A DNA stretch of 40,456 nt, from contig CAZEHA010000032.1 in the NCBI GenBank assembly GCA_964511665.1, positions 1 to 40,456 of the forward strand, given 5' to 3'. Positions 18,559-26,352 of this stretch are shown here, in pieces. A program made the translations under genes and the position numbers. Source of the stretch: JAGOEF01 sp964511665. GTDB lineage: Bacteria; Bacteroidota; Bacteroidia; Bacteroidales; ML635J-15. Below the pieces are notes generated by a model. It had not been told where the DNA came from, searched no databases, and saw nothing but the letters and a program-made list of their open reading frames with translations. Each line of letters starts with the position of its first letter. Position 1 is the first letter of the stretch.

Positions 18559-18721
18559 GTGGATAAAATTTGTGCTAATTAACAAAAAATGATGGCGTAA
18601 TTACTTCCTGATATAATAATTATGAAAACTTTAACAAATAAAAATTCTGTATTATAATGCAACCAAATCTTGAAGTAATACGTTATTATGTTAGGTTGAA
18701 TCCTTTTATTGAAATAGAACT

Positions 18722-19483
18722 ATGATAAAACACGTAAGCATATTGTTTTTGGGTTTGCTGATTGTTGCCGGTGTAGTTTTTAATGCATGTACCACGAAAA
18801 ACCCTGATATCTTTGCCGGCGAACACGAATATATGAACATTGCAAGCCTTGATACTGTGATAGGGAGCAGGGTATATGACCTGATGACCGAAAACTATTT
18901 TATGGATGTTAATGGCGATGGCGTTAACGATTTTAAACTGGTGTCGGAGCAGGGTTACTGGCACGGCCCCACACACGCCGAAAGCCGTATTGTTTGTCTT
19001 CACGATAGCATTTTATTGCAGGTATATGCCTACAACGATACTGTTTATTTTCGCAAAACCTATTCGAGTTATCAAGTTGATGGATTAACGATTTATACCG
19101 AAACGCGTAACTATACATGCGAATATCTGAATGCGAGCGATAGTGTTCACTTAGTTAGCAGTAAATTTCAGGCGAATGTTCTTGCTCAGGGCGATAGACT
19201 CGAAGATACGGAATTATGGGAAAGAACCACATTAAGACTAACGCGTCGCGACTATAGTTACCCTTCGTTCAACAGTATCGAAACTCCCGATACCACATAT
19301 CAATTTCACACAAAATACGTTACCGATTGCCACGATATTGTACAAAACCAAACTGTTTACATTATATTTAAGCTAGTTGAGGACAAAGGCGAACGCTTAG
19401 GATGGCTAAAACTCAGTGTTTCCGACGACCATTTGATACAGTTGATGGAAGTGGCTCTTGCAAAAAAGTTTTTGAACAGGTAA
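18722..19483 (+). CDS. Hypothetical lipoprotein
   Basis: The 253-residue protein has a hydrophobic leader and a lipobox with Cys23 (VVFNAC|TTKN), so it should be lipidated and membrane-anchored. A single DVNGDGVNDF stretch (about 61-70) looks like a calcium-binding turn of the type seen in thrombospondin-3/FG-GAP repeats. The remainder is beta-rich, with many Thr, Tyr and Asp residues. I recognise no enzyme motif or family. It is divergent from the receptor-like gene and ends only two bases from the convergent papain-like gene, so the two transcripts must run into each other. Confidence 0.65.
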   Translation: MIKHVSILFLGLLIVAGVVFNACTTKNPDIFAGEHEYMNIASLDTVIGSRVYDLMTENYFMDVNGDGVNDFKLVSEQGYWHGPTHAESRIVCLHDSILLQVYAYNDTVYFRKTYSSYQVDGLTIYTETRNYTCEYLNASDSVHLVSSKFQANVLAQGDRLEDTELWERTTLRLTRRDYSYPSFNSIETPDTTYQFHTKYVTDCHDIVQNQTVYIIFKLVEDKGERLGWLKLSVSDDHLIQLMEVALAKKFLNR

Positions 19484-19485
19484 GC

Positions 19486-21914
19486 CTATTTTTCTTTAAT
19501 AAATGTTGACCTGTAGATTGTTTCCCCTGTTGCTACGATAATGCTGTATTGAGCCGGAGCAAGTTGCGAAATATTAACAATACAATTTGTTATATCGTTA
19601 CATTTTTTATCGAGAACTTTTGCTCCCGATGAATTATAAATCTGCACAACTGCATTTGCAGCATCGATGCTTTCGATATTGAGACGGATACAATTACCGG
19701 CAGGATTGGGATAAATGCTGATATGATTTTCAATCAAAACGACCTTGTGGGGTATGTCGGTAAAAAACGAATACCTTTTTATATCAGTTAGTCCTCGTGA
19801 ATCGGTAAGTTTTACGGCAAAGTCGGCATTGGGAGATGTTTGTGTTAAGGTTCCCGTTAGCAATCCGTCTGTGCTAAGCTGTAATTCGGGTGGACATTGC
19901 AGGGCAACAAATCGGTAGGCAGCAACAGGAATGCTGCCGGGTTTCCCACTTTCAGCTGTTTTACAGAAATGTTCGAGATCACCATTTGAAGCACCGCTTA
20001 TCCATTCTTTGCTGATTAGCCCACTGCAATTGTTATAGTATATAGTAAACATACCGTTGCTGTATAGTGCAAGGCTGGCATCTATCCCGTCGCCAATCCA
20101 GCGAATTACAAAACTATTATCGTTTGATGTGTGACTGATACTGCACGATGTCCCCGACATAAAAGCTGCAATACATGGCCGATGCATGAAGCTTACGCAC
20201 AGATTGCTTGCATTGTTGTCGTTATATGGCAGCGAATACGGCTCTCCGCTAAAATCAATATAACCGTTGTGGTTTACATAAAAACCATTGTAGTCGATTC
20301 CATAAAAACGAAACGAAAAAGGCAATTCAACATAAGTTTCCTCAAGCGGAGTTATTGCCTCGGGCGCATTTTGCAATATTTGCTGAATGTTATAGTCAGT
20401 ATGAAATTCCCAACGAAAAGGAGCTGTTCCTCCATTTGCTTCAAGTTGTTGCGAATATTCCTGAAACAACACCGGTTCGGGCAATTCCTCCTGAATAATC
20501 GATGGTTTACTGTATTGTGGTGTATGTATTAGCGATAGTGTGGTGATGCCATTGTTTACAATACTAATATCATTTTCATTTGAAACAATCTCTATAGGTT
20601 CTTCATTGCTGTAGTCCATCACAGCAAAACGTATAACACGACCACTGCCCCAGCCCCAACTGTCGTTTTCTAGAACCATAAAAAAGAATTTAACAGGTGT
20701 AGTCACATCAATAAGGTTTAACATGGGGCTTACATCGAGGCCGAATTCAAAATATTTGTAATCTTCGCCTATCGATCCTTGCATGGGAAGTTCCCCTCCT
20801 TGAAAATCGAGTATCGGAAAACTCATGTAATAGTCAGGCATTTCTGCTTCTAAATCTGTGCTGAACCCTGTAAGAATTTTCATTCTTTTTCTGTTCGAGT
20901 AATACAGGTTCACTTTATATGTAAGTAATGGCGTGTACTCCGCTACCGGAAACATCACATTTACGGTCTGGTTCCATATGCCCCCGTTGTTCGATTCCAG
21001 AGCTAGCGTGCGATAGGGCATCCAGGCGTAGTAGGGGTCATCATAGTTGTTTATCATTTTAAAAGCTCCAATTTCCCAGTCGCGAACATCAACAATGCCA
21101 TCGTCGTTGATGTCGATATCGTTGGTGTACTCGCCATCGCCATTGTAATCCCAACGCACCGAATCGTTGTATCCGATTATATTCATGGCATGATTGGCTG
21201 AAGCTCCCCATGCAGTAATTACTTTTTCGCCTTCGTGAGGTGTGCCTTCGGGTAGTACATTTGAACCACTCTGATACTGTGAATAAAAGAATCCGATGCC
21301 CCCGGTTTCAGAACCATCGAGATGGTCGTGAAGCCAATGCTTCAGGGTGAGAATTCCCGCTTCGCTGTCGCATTTAATGGCTGCAGCATGGCTTATCCGG
21401 TTTTGCATGGCAGCATAGTAATTATCGTAACCGGTCATAAAGCGCGAGCTTCCTCCGGTGTTGTAATCGCCTCCATAAGTTTGTACATTTGGTGTTCCAA
21501 CAGTCTTGAGCAGTTTCAAAGTATGATAATAGCTAGCACCATACCAGCCGTAGCCCCCATTTTCCCAATTCCAGGCAAAATGGGTTGGGTAGCGGTTTTC
21601 GGGAGCATCGGTACTTACACTCCGAATGCGGTCGATTTCGTAAGTAAAAGCATTGGCTACCGAAGCTGCCTGACCGCATTCGTTGCCAACCTGTGAGAAA
21701 AGACCGCAGTGATAGGGAAGAGTGCTGTTGTCGACTTCCAAGGGCAACGATTTATTCTTGTATGGTTCAGGAAGGCTAAGTTCTCGTATTTCCAACAGTT
21801 CTCTTAGTTCGCTTTGGGTTAATGTTGAGGGATTTGTTCTGTTGTTTGTTGCGAAAATGCATTAAAGCAGAATGTTGCCAATACAATTATTCCGAAAAAA
21901 TGTGCTGTTTTCAT
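19486..21914 (-). CDS. T9SS papain-like (C1-type) cysteine peptidase-related protein, frameshifted near the N-terminus
   Basis: The long frame (21795 to 19486, from a TTG; open further upstream to about 21870) has no signal peptide. One frame away, an ATG at 21914 encodes a good one (MKTAHFFGIIVLATFCFNAFSQQ) that hits TAA after 31 codons. Adding one base at the CCC at 21829-21831 joins them into 809 residues. The peptidase domain has SQVGNECGQAASVANAF, NHAMNIIGYND (His) and KMINNYD (Asn), as in clan CA, but the papain nucleophile position is Ala. Two EF-hand-like loops lie between His and Asn (21150-21072). A beta-rich middle and a type A sorting domain (IYPNPAGNCIRLNIE ... STFIKEK) follow. 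Real mutation or sequence error cannot be told apart here. Confidence 0.78.
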
Positions 21915-22018
21915 GTAAATGCTTGTATGATAAAAATGCAAATTTGTCAATAATTAGCAATAAATTGAACTCAAAAACATTTTTTTTTCAAACAGGAGTA
22001 AATTAAGCGCAATTGAAA

Positions 22019-23108
22019 CTATTCACCCCCGAATTCCATCAGGTAGGCTTTTATAAAATCGTTCAAGCGACCGTCCATCACAGCTTGTACATTTCCGGTT
22101 TCATGGCCGGTCCGAAGGTCTTTCACCATTTTATAAGGATGCATCACATAATTGCGGATTTGAGAGCCCCATTCAATCTTTTTCTTTTGCCCTTCGATTT
22201 TTTGTTTCTCTTCCAGTTTTTTCCGCAGCTCAAGTTCGTAGAGGCGCGATTTAAGTAGTCGAAGTGCGTTTTCACGGTTTTGCCCTTGCGAACGTGTTTC
22301 GGTGTTTTCAATTACAATGCCCGTTGGTAAGTGTCTGAGGCGGACACCGGTTTCTACCTTATTAACATTCTGTCCGCCTGCACCACTGCTGCGAAAAGTG
22401 TCCCACTCAATATCGGACTGATTGATTTCGATTTCGATATCATCGTCAACCATAGGATACACAAAAACCGATGCAAAAGAAGTATGTCGTTTGTGTGCAG
22501 CGTCGAAGGGCGAAAGGCGCACCAGGCGATGTACTCCGTTCTCGCTTTTCAGATATCCGTAGGCAAAGCGCCCCGAAAACTCGAGGCTTACCGATTTTAT
22601 CCCAACTGTATCGCCGGGTTGAAAGTCGATTTCGCGAACCTTATAGCCGTTTTCTTCGCCCCATCTGATATACATGCGCATCAGCATTTCGGCCCAGTCG
22701 TTACTTTCGGTGCCACCTGCTCCGGCATTAATGTTCAATACGGCATCAAGTGAATCTTCTTCGCGTCGCAGCATGTTTTTTAATTCGAGCGATTCCAAGG
22801 CTTCTATCATTTGCCCGTAATGTTGTTCAAATTCAGCTTCACTCACGTCGCCTTGTCGTGCAAATTCAGCAATAATTTCGAAATCGGAGGCAAGCCTCGA
22901 AACTTCTTCGAAGGCATCAACCCATTGCGAAACACTGCTTATTTTCTTCATGTGCTGCTCGGCAGCCTTTGAGTCGGTCCAGAAATCGGGGTCCCGGGTT
23001 TTTGCAGTTTCTTGTTCTATTACTTCTTTCTTTCTATCGATGTCAAAGAAACCTCCTCAGAGCCTGCAAGCGCTCATTAATTTCTTTGTGTTGCTCGTTG
23101 CTTATCAT
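22019..23108 (-). CDS. prfB: Peptide chain release factor 2, with programmed +1 frameshift
   Basis: RF2 recognises UGA and UAA and triggers peptide release. The main frame alone (22951 to 22019, 310 residues) is short for RF2. Upstream, an ATG at 23108 opens 21 codons ending ...LRRFL and then TGA (23045-23043). The site reads AGGAGG-TTT-CTT-TGA-C, the classical RF2 recoding signal with a Shine-Dalgarno-like element three bases before CTT. Shifting +1 continues as DIDRKKEVIEQ into the main frame, giving 362 residues, normal for RF2. The GGQ motif (SSGAGGQNVNK) and codon-recognition region are present; the SPF tripeptide (RLSPFDAAHKRHTSFASV) confirms RF2 rather than RF1. Levels should be self-regulated through UGA termination at codon 22. 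Confidence 0.96.
23042..23057 (-). promoter_or_regulatory. prfB: prfB programmed frameshift site
   Basis: On the minus strand AGGAGG (23057-23052), a TTT spacer, the CTT slip codon (23048-23046) and in-frame TGA followed by C (23045-23042) match the known RF2 autoregulatory element in order and spacing. Low RF2 leaves TGA unread and favours slippage of the CTT-decoding tRNA onto TTT. Confidence 0.93.
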
Positions 23109-23121
23109 ATGCTTTTTTTTA

Positions 23122-23129
23122 CAAAACTA
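23122..23129 (-). promoter_or_regulatory. Candidate -7 box for prfB
   Basis: The minus strand reads TAGTTTTG, an exact TAnnTTTG match 13 bases before the prfB ATG at 23108. This supports the upstream ATG, but no -33 element is clear. Confidence 0.4.
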
Positions 23130-23293
23130 TATTATTTATTGCGAACCGTTACTCATTCGTTACAGAATTCTTATTTTTACAAAAAATCATTTGTGTTATG
23201 AGCATTCTCGAATTTGATATTGTTCATGGCAGAAACATGATAAAATTTGTATTATTTCTTCATTTCAAGTAAAAATTGAGTATAACTGATTAG

Positions 23294-24274
23294 ATGAAAT
23301 TATTAACCCCGATTCGCATTTCAAAATCGGAATTTTCGATTCATTATAGCAATGCAGTGCTTTCGCTTGGTTCTTGTTTTGCCGAAAACATTGCTGCCCA
23401 AATGAAAATCATGAAGTTTCGTGTGTTGTCGAACCCTGCCGGTGTTCTATACAATCCAGTTTCGGTTGCTCGGTGTTTGCAGTACATGGTAAATCGAACT
23501 GTATTTAAGATTGACCAACTTGAATTTTCGGATGAATTATATTTTCATTACGATTTTCACGGGTCGTTTTCTTCGCAACATGCCGGCCATTGTATTGGCA
23601 ACATCAATCAATCGATACAGAAAGCACACCAGCACTTGTTGCAAACCGATTGGCTGATAGTGAGTTTTGGAACGGCAGGTGTGTTTGAACTGAAGCCAGA
23701 AGCTAGGATTGTAGCCAATTGCCATAAACAATCTGCATCCAATTTTACCGAACGCATTCTCGAAATAGAAGAAATTGTGAATTTGTGGAGAGGTGTTCTT
23801 GAAAGTTTGCAAACAATTAGGCCGCAGCTGCGTGTTGTTTTTACGATTAGTCCGGTGCGATACCTGAAAAATGACACAATGTATAATAGCTTAAGTAAGT
23901 CCATATTGTTTCTAGCTGTTCAAAGACTGGTTGAACAGCATGATAATTGTGAGTATTTTCCGGCGTATGAATTACTGATTGATGAATTGCGCGATTACCG
24001 TTTTTATGCCGACGACATGATACACCCTTCTTCGTTGGCTGTAGAATATATTTACAGGAAATTTGCCGATTGCTACTATGCTCGCGAAACACTGCAGCTA
24101 CACAACGATATTGATAGTCTGGTTATAGCTTGCCGACACAGGCCCAGAAATGCCGGCACAACCGCGTATCGGAATTTCTGTGAAAAGATTCTTGCAAAGA
24201 TTGATATAATCGAGGCACAGCATCCATATATCGATTTTTCGGAGGAAAGGGCTATTTTACAGGGCAATGACTAG
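23294..24274 (+). CDS. GSCFA domain-containing protein
   Basis: The 326-residue protein carries the motif that names the GSCFA family at residues 26-30, in LSLGSCFAENI, and a late YADDMIHPS segment that fits the Asp-x-x-His block of SGNH/GDSL-type hydrolases. Other family features are SNPAGVLYNPVS and FTISPVRYLKND. No signal peptide is seen, so it is probably cytoplasmic. An esterase or lipase role with Ser27 as nucleophile is an inference from the SGNH-like layout; I know of no assigned substrate. It diverges from prfB, and its stop codon overlaps that of mqnC. Confidence 0.88.
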   Translation: MKLLTPIRISKSEFSIHYSNAVLSLGSCFAENIAAQMKIMKFRVLSNPAGVLYNPVSVARCLQYMVNRTVFKIDQLEFSDELYFHYDFHGSFSSQHAGHCIGNINQSIQKAHQHLLQTDWLIVSFGTAGVFELKPEARIVANCHKQSASNFTERILEIEEIVNLWRGVLESLQTIRPQLRVVFTISPVRYLKNDTMYNSLSKSILFLAVQRLVEQHDNCEYFPAYELLIDELRDYRFYADDMIHPSSLAVEYIYRKFADCYYARETLQLHNDIDSLVIACRHRPRNAGTTAYRNFCEKILAKIDIIEAQHPYIDFSEERAILQGND

Positions 24275-25368
24275 GTCAATAAGTTAAAGTTTTGATCGCG
24301 CTTAACCGCAGTAAAACCGTTGGTTTCTATAAGTTCAATCATTTGGGCAGACGACAATGTATGAGTTACTCCTGCTGCAGAAACAACTTTTTCTTCCATC
24401 ATCACCGAACCCAGGTCGTCGGCTCCGGCAAAAAGACTCAGTGAGGCAGTTTGGGTTCCCACTGTTAGCCACGAGGCTTGAATATGAGGAATATTCTGAA
24501 GAATAATGCGGCTGATTGCCAGCAATCGTAAATAGTCGGATGCCGAAACCGGTGAAATGCCGGGATGAGACTTTATTAGACGTGTATTATTTATGGCAAA
24601 TGGCCAGGGAATAAACGATACAAAGCCCTGTGAGCTCTGGGGTTTCTCGTTTTGCAATTGATGCAAATGCATCAAATGTTCAATTCTTTCGGTATCTGTT
24701 TCAATATGACCAAACATCATGGTGGCTGTTGTAACAATATTCAGTCGATGCGCTTGTCGCATTACATCGAGCCATTGGTCAACGGAACACTTTGATGGAC
24801 TTAGTATGCCACGAACCCTGTCGGAAAGTATTTCGGCACCGGCTCCCGGAAGGCTGTCGAGGCCTGCATCGGTTAATATTTCCAGAGTATCAGAAATGCT
24901 TAGTTGTGACTTGTTTGCAAGGTCAATTACCTCTGGAGGACCCAGGGCATGAAGTTTGAGCCGAGGGTATCTCATTTTTAAGTGCCTGAACAATTCGCAA
25001 TAATAATCGAGCGACAATTCAGGATGTATGCCTCCTTGCAAAAGTATCTGATTGCCACCCGCCTTAAACAGGGCATCAATCTTTTCGTAATACTCGTCGT
25101 AGCTTAATAAGTAAGCATTCCGACTGTTCAACGAAACACAAAAATTGCAAAACCTGCAATGTACACGGCAAACATTGGTGAGGTTAATATTGCGGTCTAT
25201 AATCCAGGTAACATAATTGTTGGGATGTATGCGATCCCTTATCCTGTGAGCTGTGTGCATCAAAAGCGTTAAAGGGGCAACGCGATACAATAACAAGGCT
25301 TCATCGTTTGTGGGAATATAACCGTTTGAGCACTTATTCAGGAGGTATTCGGCTGAACAAATCGACAT
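24271..25368 (-). CDS. mqnC: Cyclic dehypoxanthinyl futalosine synthase (radical SAM)
   Basis: MqnC cyclises dehypoxanthine futalosine in the futalosine pathway of menaquinone synthesis, using a [4Fe-4S] cluster and S-adenosylmethionine. In the 365-residue product the cluster ligands are Cys67, Cys71 and Cys74 (NLTNVCRVHCRFCNF). Further family motifs are QILLQGGIHPELSLDYY, ALGPPEV, AGLDSLPGAGAEILSDRVR, TTATMMFGHIETDTERIEHL and SFIPWPFAINNT. The LPGAGAEIL and GHIETD blocks favour MqnC over the related MqnE. It starts six bases after the Crp/Fnr stop, suggesting one transcript. Other mqn genes are not in the window. Confidence 0.93.
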   Translation of the reverse strand: MSICSAEYLLNKCSNGYIPTNDEALLLYRVAPLTLLMHTAHRIRDRIHPNNYVTWIIDRNINLTNVCRVHCRFCNFCVSLNSRNAYLLSYDEYYEKIDALFKAGGNQILLQGGIHPELSLDYYCELFRHLKMRYPRLKLHALGPPEVIDLANKSQLSISDTLEILTDAGLDSLPGAGAEILSDRVRGILSPSKCSVDQWLDVMRQAHRLNIVTTATMMFGHIETDTERIEHLMHLHQLQNEKPQSSQGFVSFIPWPFAINNTRLIKSHPGISPVSASDYLRLLAISRIILQNIPHIQASWLTVGTQTASLSLFAGADDLGSVMMEEKVVSAAGVTHTLSSAQMIELIETNGFTAVKRDQNFNLLT

Positions 25369-25374
25369 AAGGCA

Positions 25375-26076
25375 CTAGAGGTTACCGGTGTTGCGAAGTT
25401 TTATTTCGTCAACAATACGGATTCGCCTGCCTTTGAGTTCAATTATGTTTTCTGTTTTAAACTCAGAAAGCAGTCTGATTACCGATTCAGTAGCAGTTCC
25501 AATAAGATTTGCAATTTCTTCGCGCGTAAGGCTAATTTTGAGAATTCCTTCGGCGTCGGTTCCAAATTCACTTTTCAGCAGAAGGAGTATTTCGGCCAGC
25601 CGCTCTTTAACGTTCTTTTGTGCTATATCGGTAATAAAATTGTTGGCCTCGCCCAATTCAACGCAGGCCAGTTGCAACAAATCGATGGCAAATTCATTGT
25701 TTTTCTTCAGCAGGGCATAGAGGTCGCTGGCAATAATATGACATACAACAGCATCTTCGTGAACACGCACGCTGGTACATGCCGGTTCTCCATTCATAAT
25801 GGACCGGTAACCGAAAATGTCGCCTGGTTTGCCAAATTTTATAATCTGTTCTTTGCCTGCAATACCTGTTTTAAATATCTTAATTACTCCACTGCTAATG
25901 CAGTATATGCCACTTATTCGCTGACCTTCTTTATAAATTAATGCCCCCTTTTTGTATGATGCACAAGTTTTACGGGCAGTAATAAATTCCATCTCCTCGG
26001 GTGTCAGTTTGCGAAAAACACTTCTGTTGGTAAGTATACAGTTTTTGCAAAGAGGCTCTTCAAAATATAGATTCAT
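25375..26076 (-). CDS. Crp/Fnr family transcriptional regulator
   Basis: The 233-residue protein has a cyclic-nucleotide-binding-type beta-barrel (about 20-135, with YKKGALIYKEGQRISGIYCISSGVIKIF and GKPGDIFGYRSIMNGEPACTSV) and a winged helix-turn-helix (about 150-225, with SLTREEIANLIGTATESVIRLLSEF). The N-terminus has CKNC (Cys10, Cys13), and further cysteines include Cys38 and Cys59. It does not show the exact FNR spacing for a [4Fe-4S] cluster, but a redox or metal signal is possible. The cAMP-binding Arg/Ser pair is not evident. It is six bases upstream of mqnC, which suggests control of, or coupling to, respiratory quinone metabolism; this is inference. Confidence 0.9.
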   Translation of the reverse strand: MNLYFEEPLCKNCILTNRSVFRKLTPEEMEFITARKTCASYKKGALIYKEGQRISGIYCISSGVIKIFKTGIAGKEQIIKFGKPGDIFGYRSIMNGEPACTSVRVHEDAVVCHIIASDLYALLKKNNEFAIDLLQLACVELGEANNFITDIAQKNVKERLAEILLLLKSEFGTDAEGILKISLTREEIANLIGTATESVIRLLSEFKTENIIELKGRRIRIVDEIKLRNTGNL

Positions 26077-26292
26077 AAACGCAGTTTTATGATTTGCACA
26101 AAGATAGTTTTTCTGTTTGAGATTTTATGCTGTAGTAATTGTAAAAATACAAGTTGTTTTAGAACCGTTCATTCTGAATTATTAAGGTTGTAAGTTATAG
26201 AAAGTCAACGCATTGAGTTTTCTTTGTTTGAACAAAATTCTTTAGTTTCAATTAAGGAATAAATAAGGCTGATACGATTCGGTTTTTTTGAT
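26077..26292. other. Divergent intergenic region between the crp/fnr gene and the wzz-like gene
   Basis: About 276 bp separate the two start codons. Apart from the -7 box on each side, the stretch is AT-rich with no ORF of note, no tRNA and no strong hairpin. Palindromic Crp/Fnr half-sites of the TTGA type were not convincing. Confidence 0.4.
26099..26106 (-). promoter_or_regulatory. Candidate -7 box for the Crp/Fnr gene (and mqnC)
   Basis: The minus strand reads TATCTTTG, an exact TAnnTTTG match 22 bases before the ATG at 26076. A -33 TTTG is not evident. Confidence 0.45.
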
Positions 26293-26322
26293 TTTGAAGC
26301 AATCAATATTTTTATAACTTTG
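26293..26322 (+). promoter_or_regulatory. Promoter of the polysaccharide gene pair
   Basis: TTTG (26293-26296), 18 bp of spacer and TAACTTTG (26315-26322) match both elements of the Bacteroidota housekeeping promoter. The ATG at 26353 follows after a leader of about 20-25 bases. This is the best promoter match I found in the window. Confidence 0.58.
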
Positions 26323-26352
26323 CCGCAGAATATACATTTCAGGCGAAAACAG

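Noticed and set aside
18559..18585. Start of the receptor-like gene at 18585
   Set aside because: The extra nine codons begin with TTG and precede a complete signal peptide that starts at the ATG at 18558.
23294..24274. Start/stop error because the gene overlaps mqnC
   Set aside because: Both C-termini are normal for their families and the overlap is confined to the shared stop palindrome.
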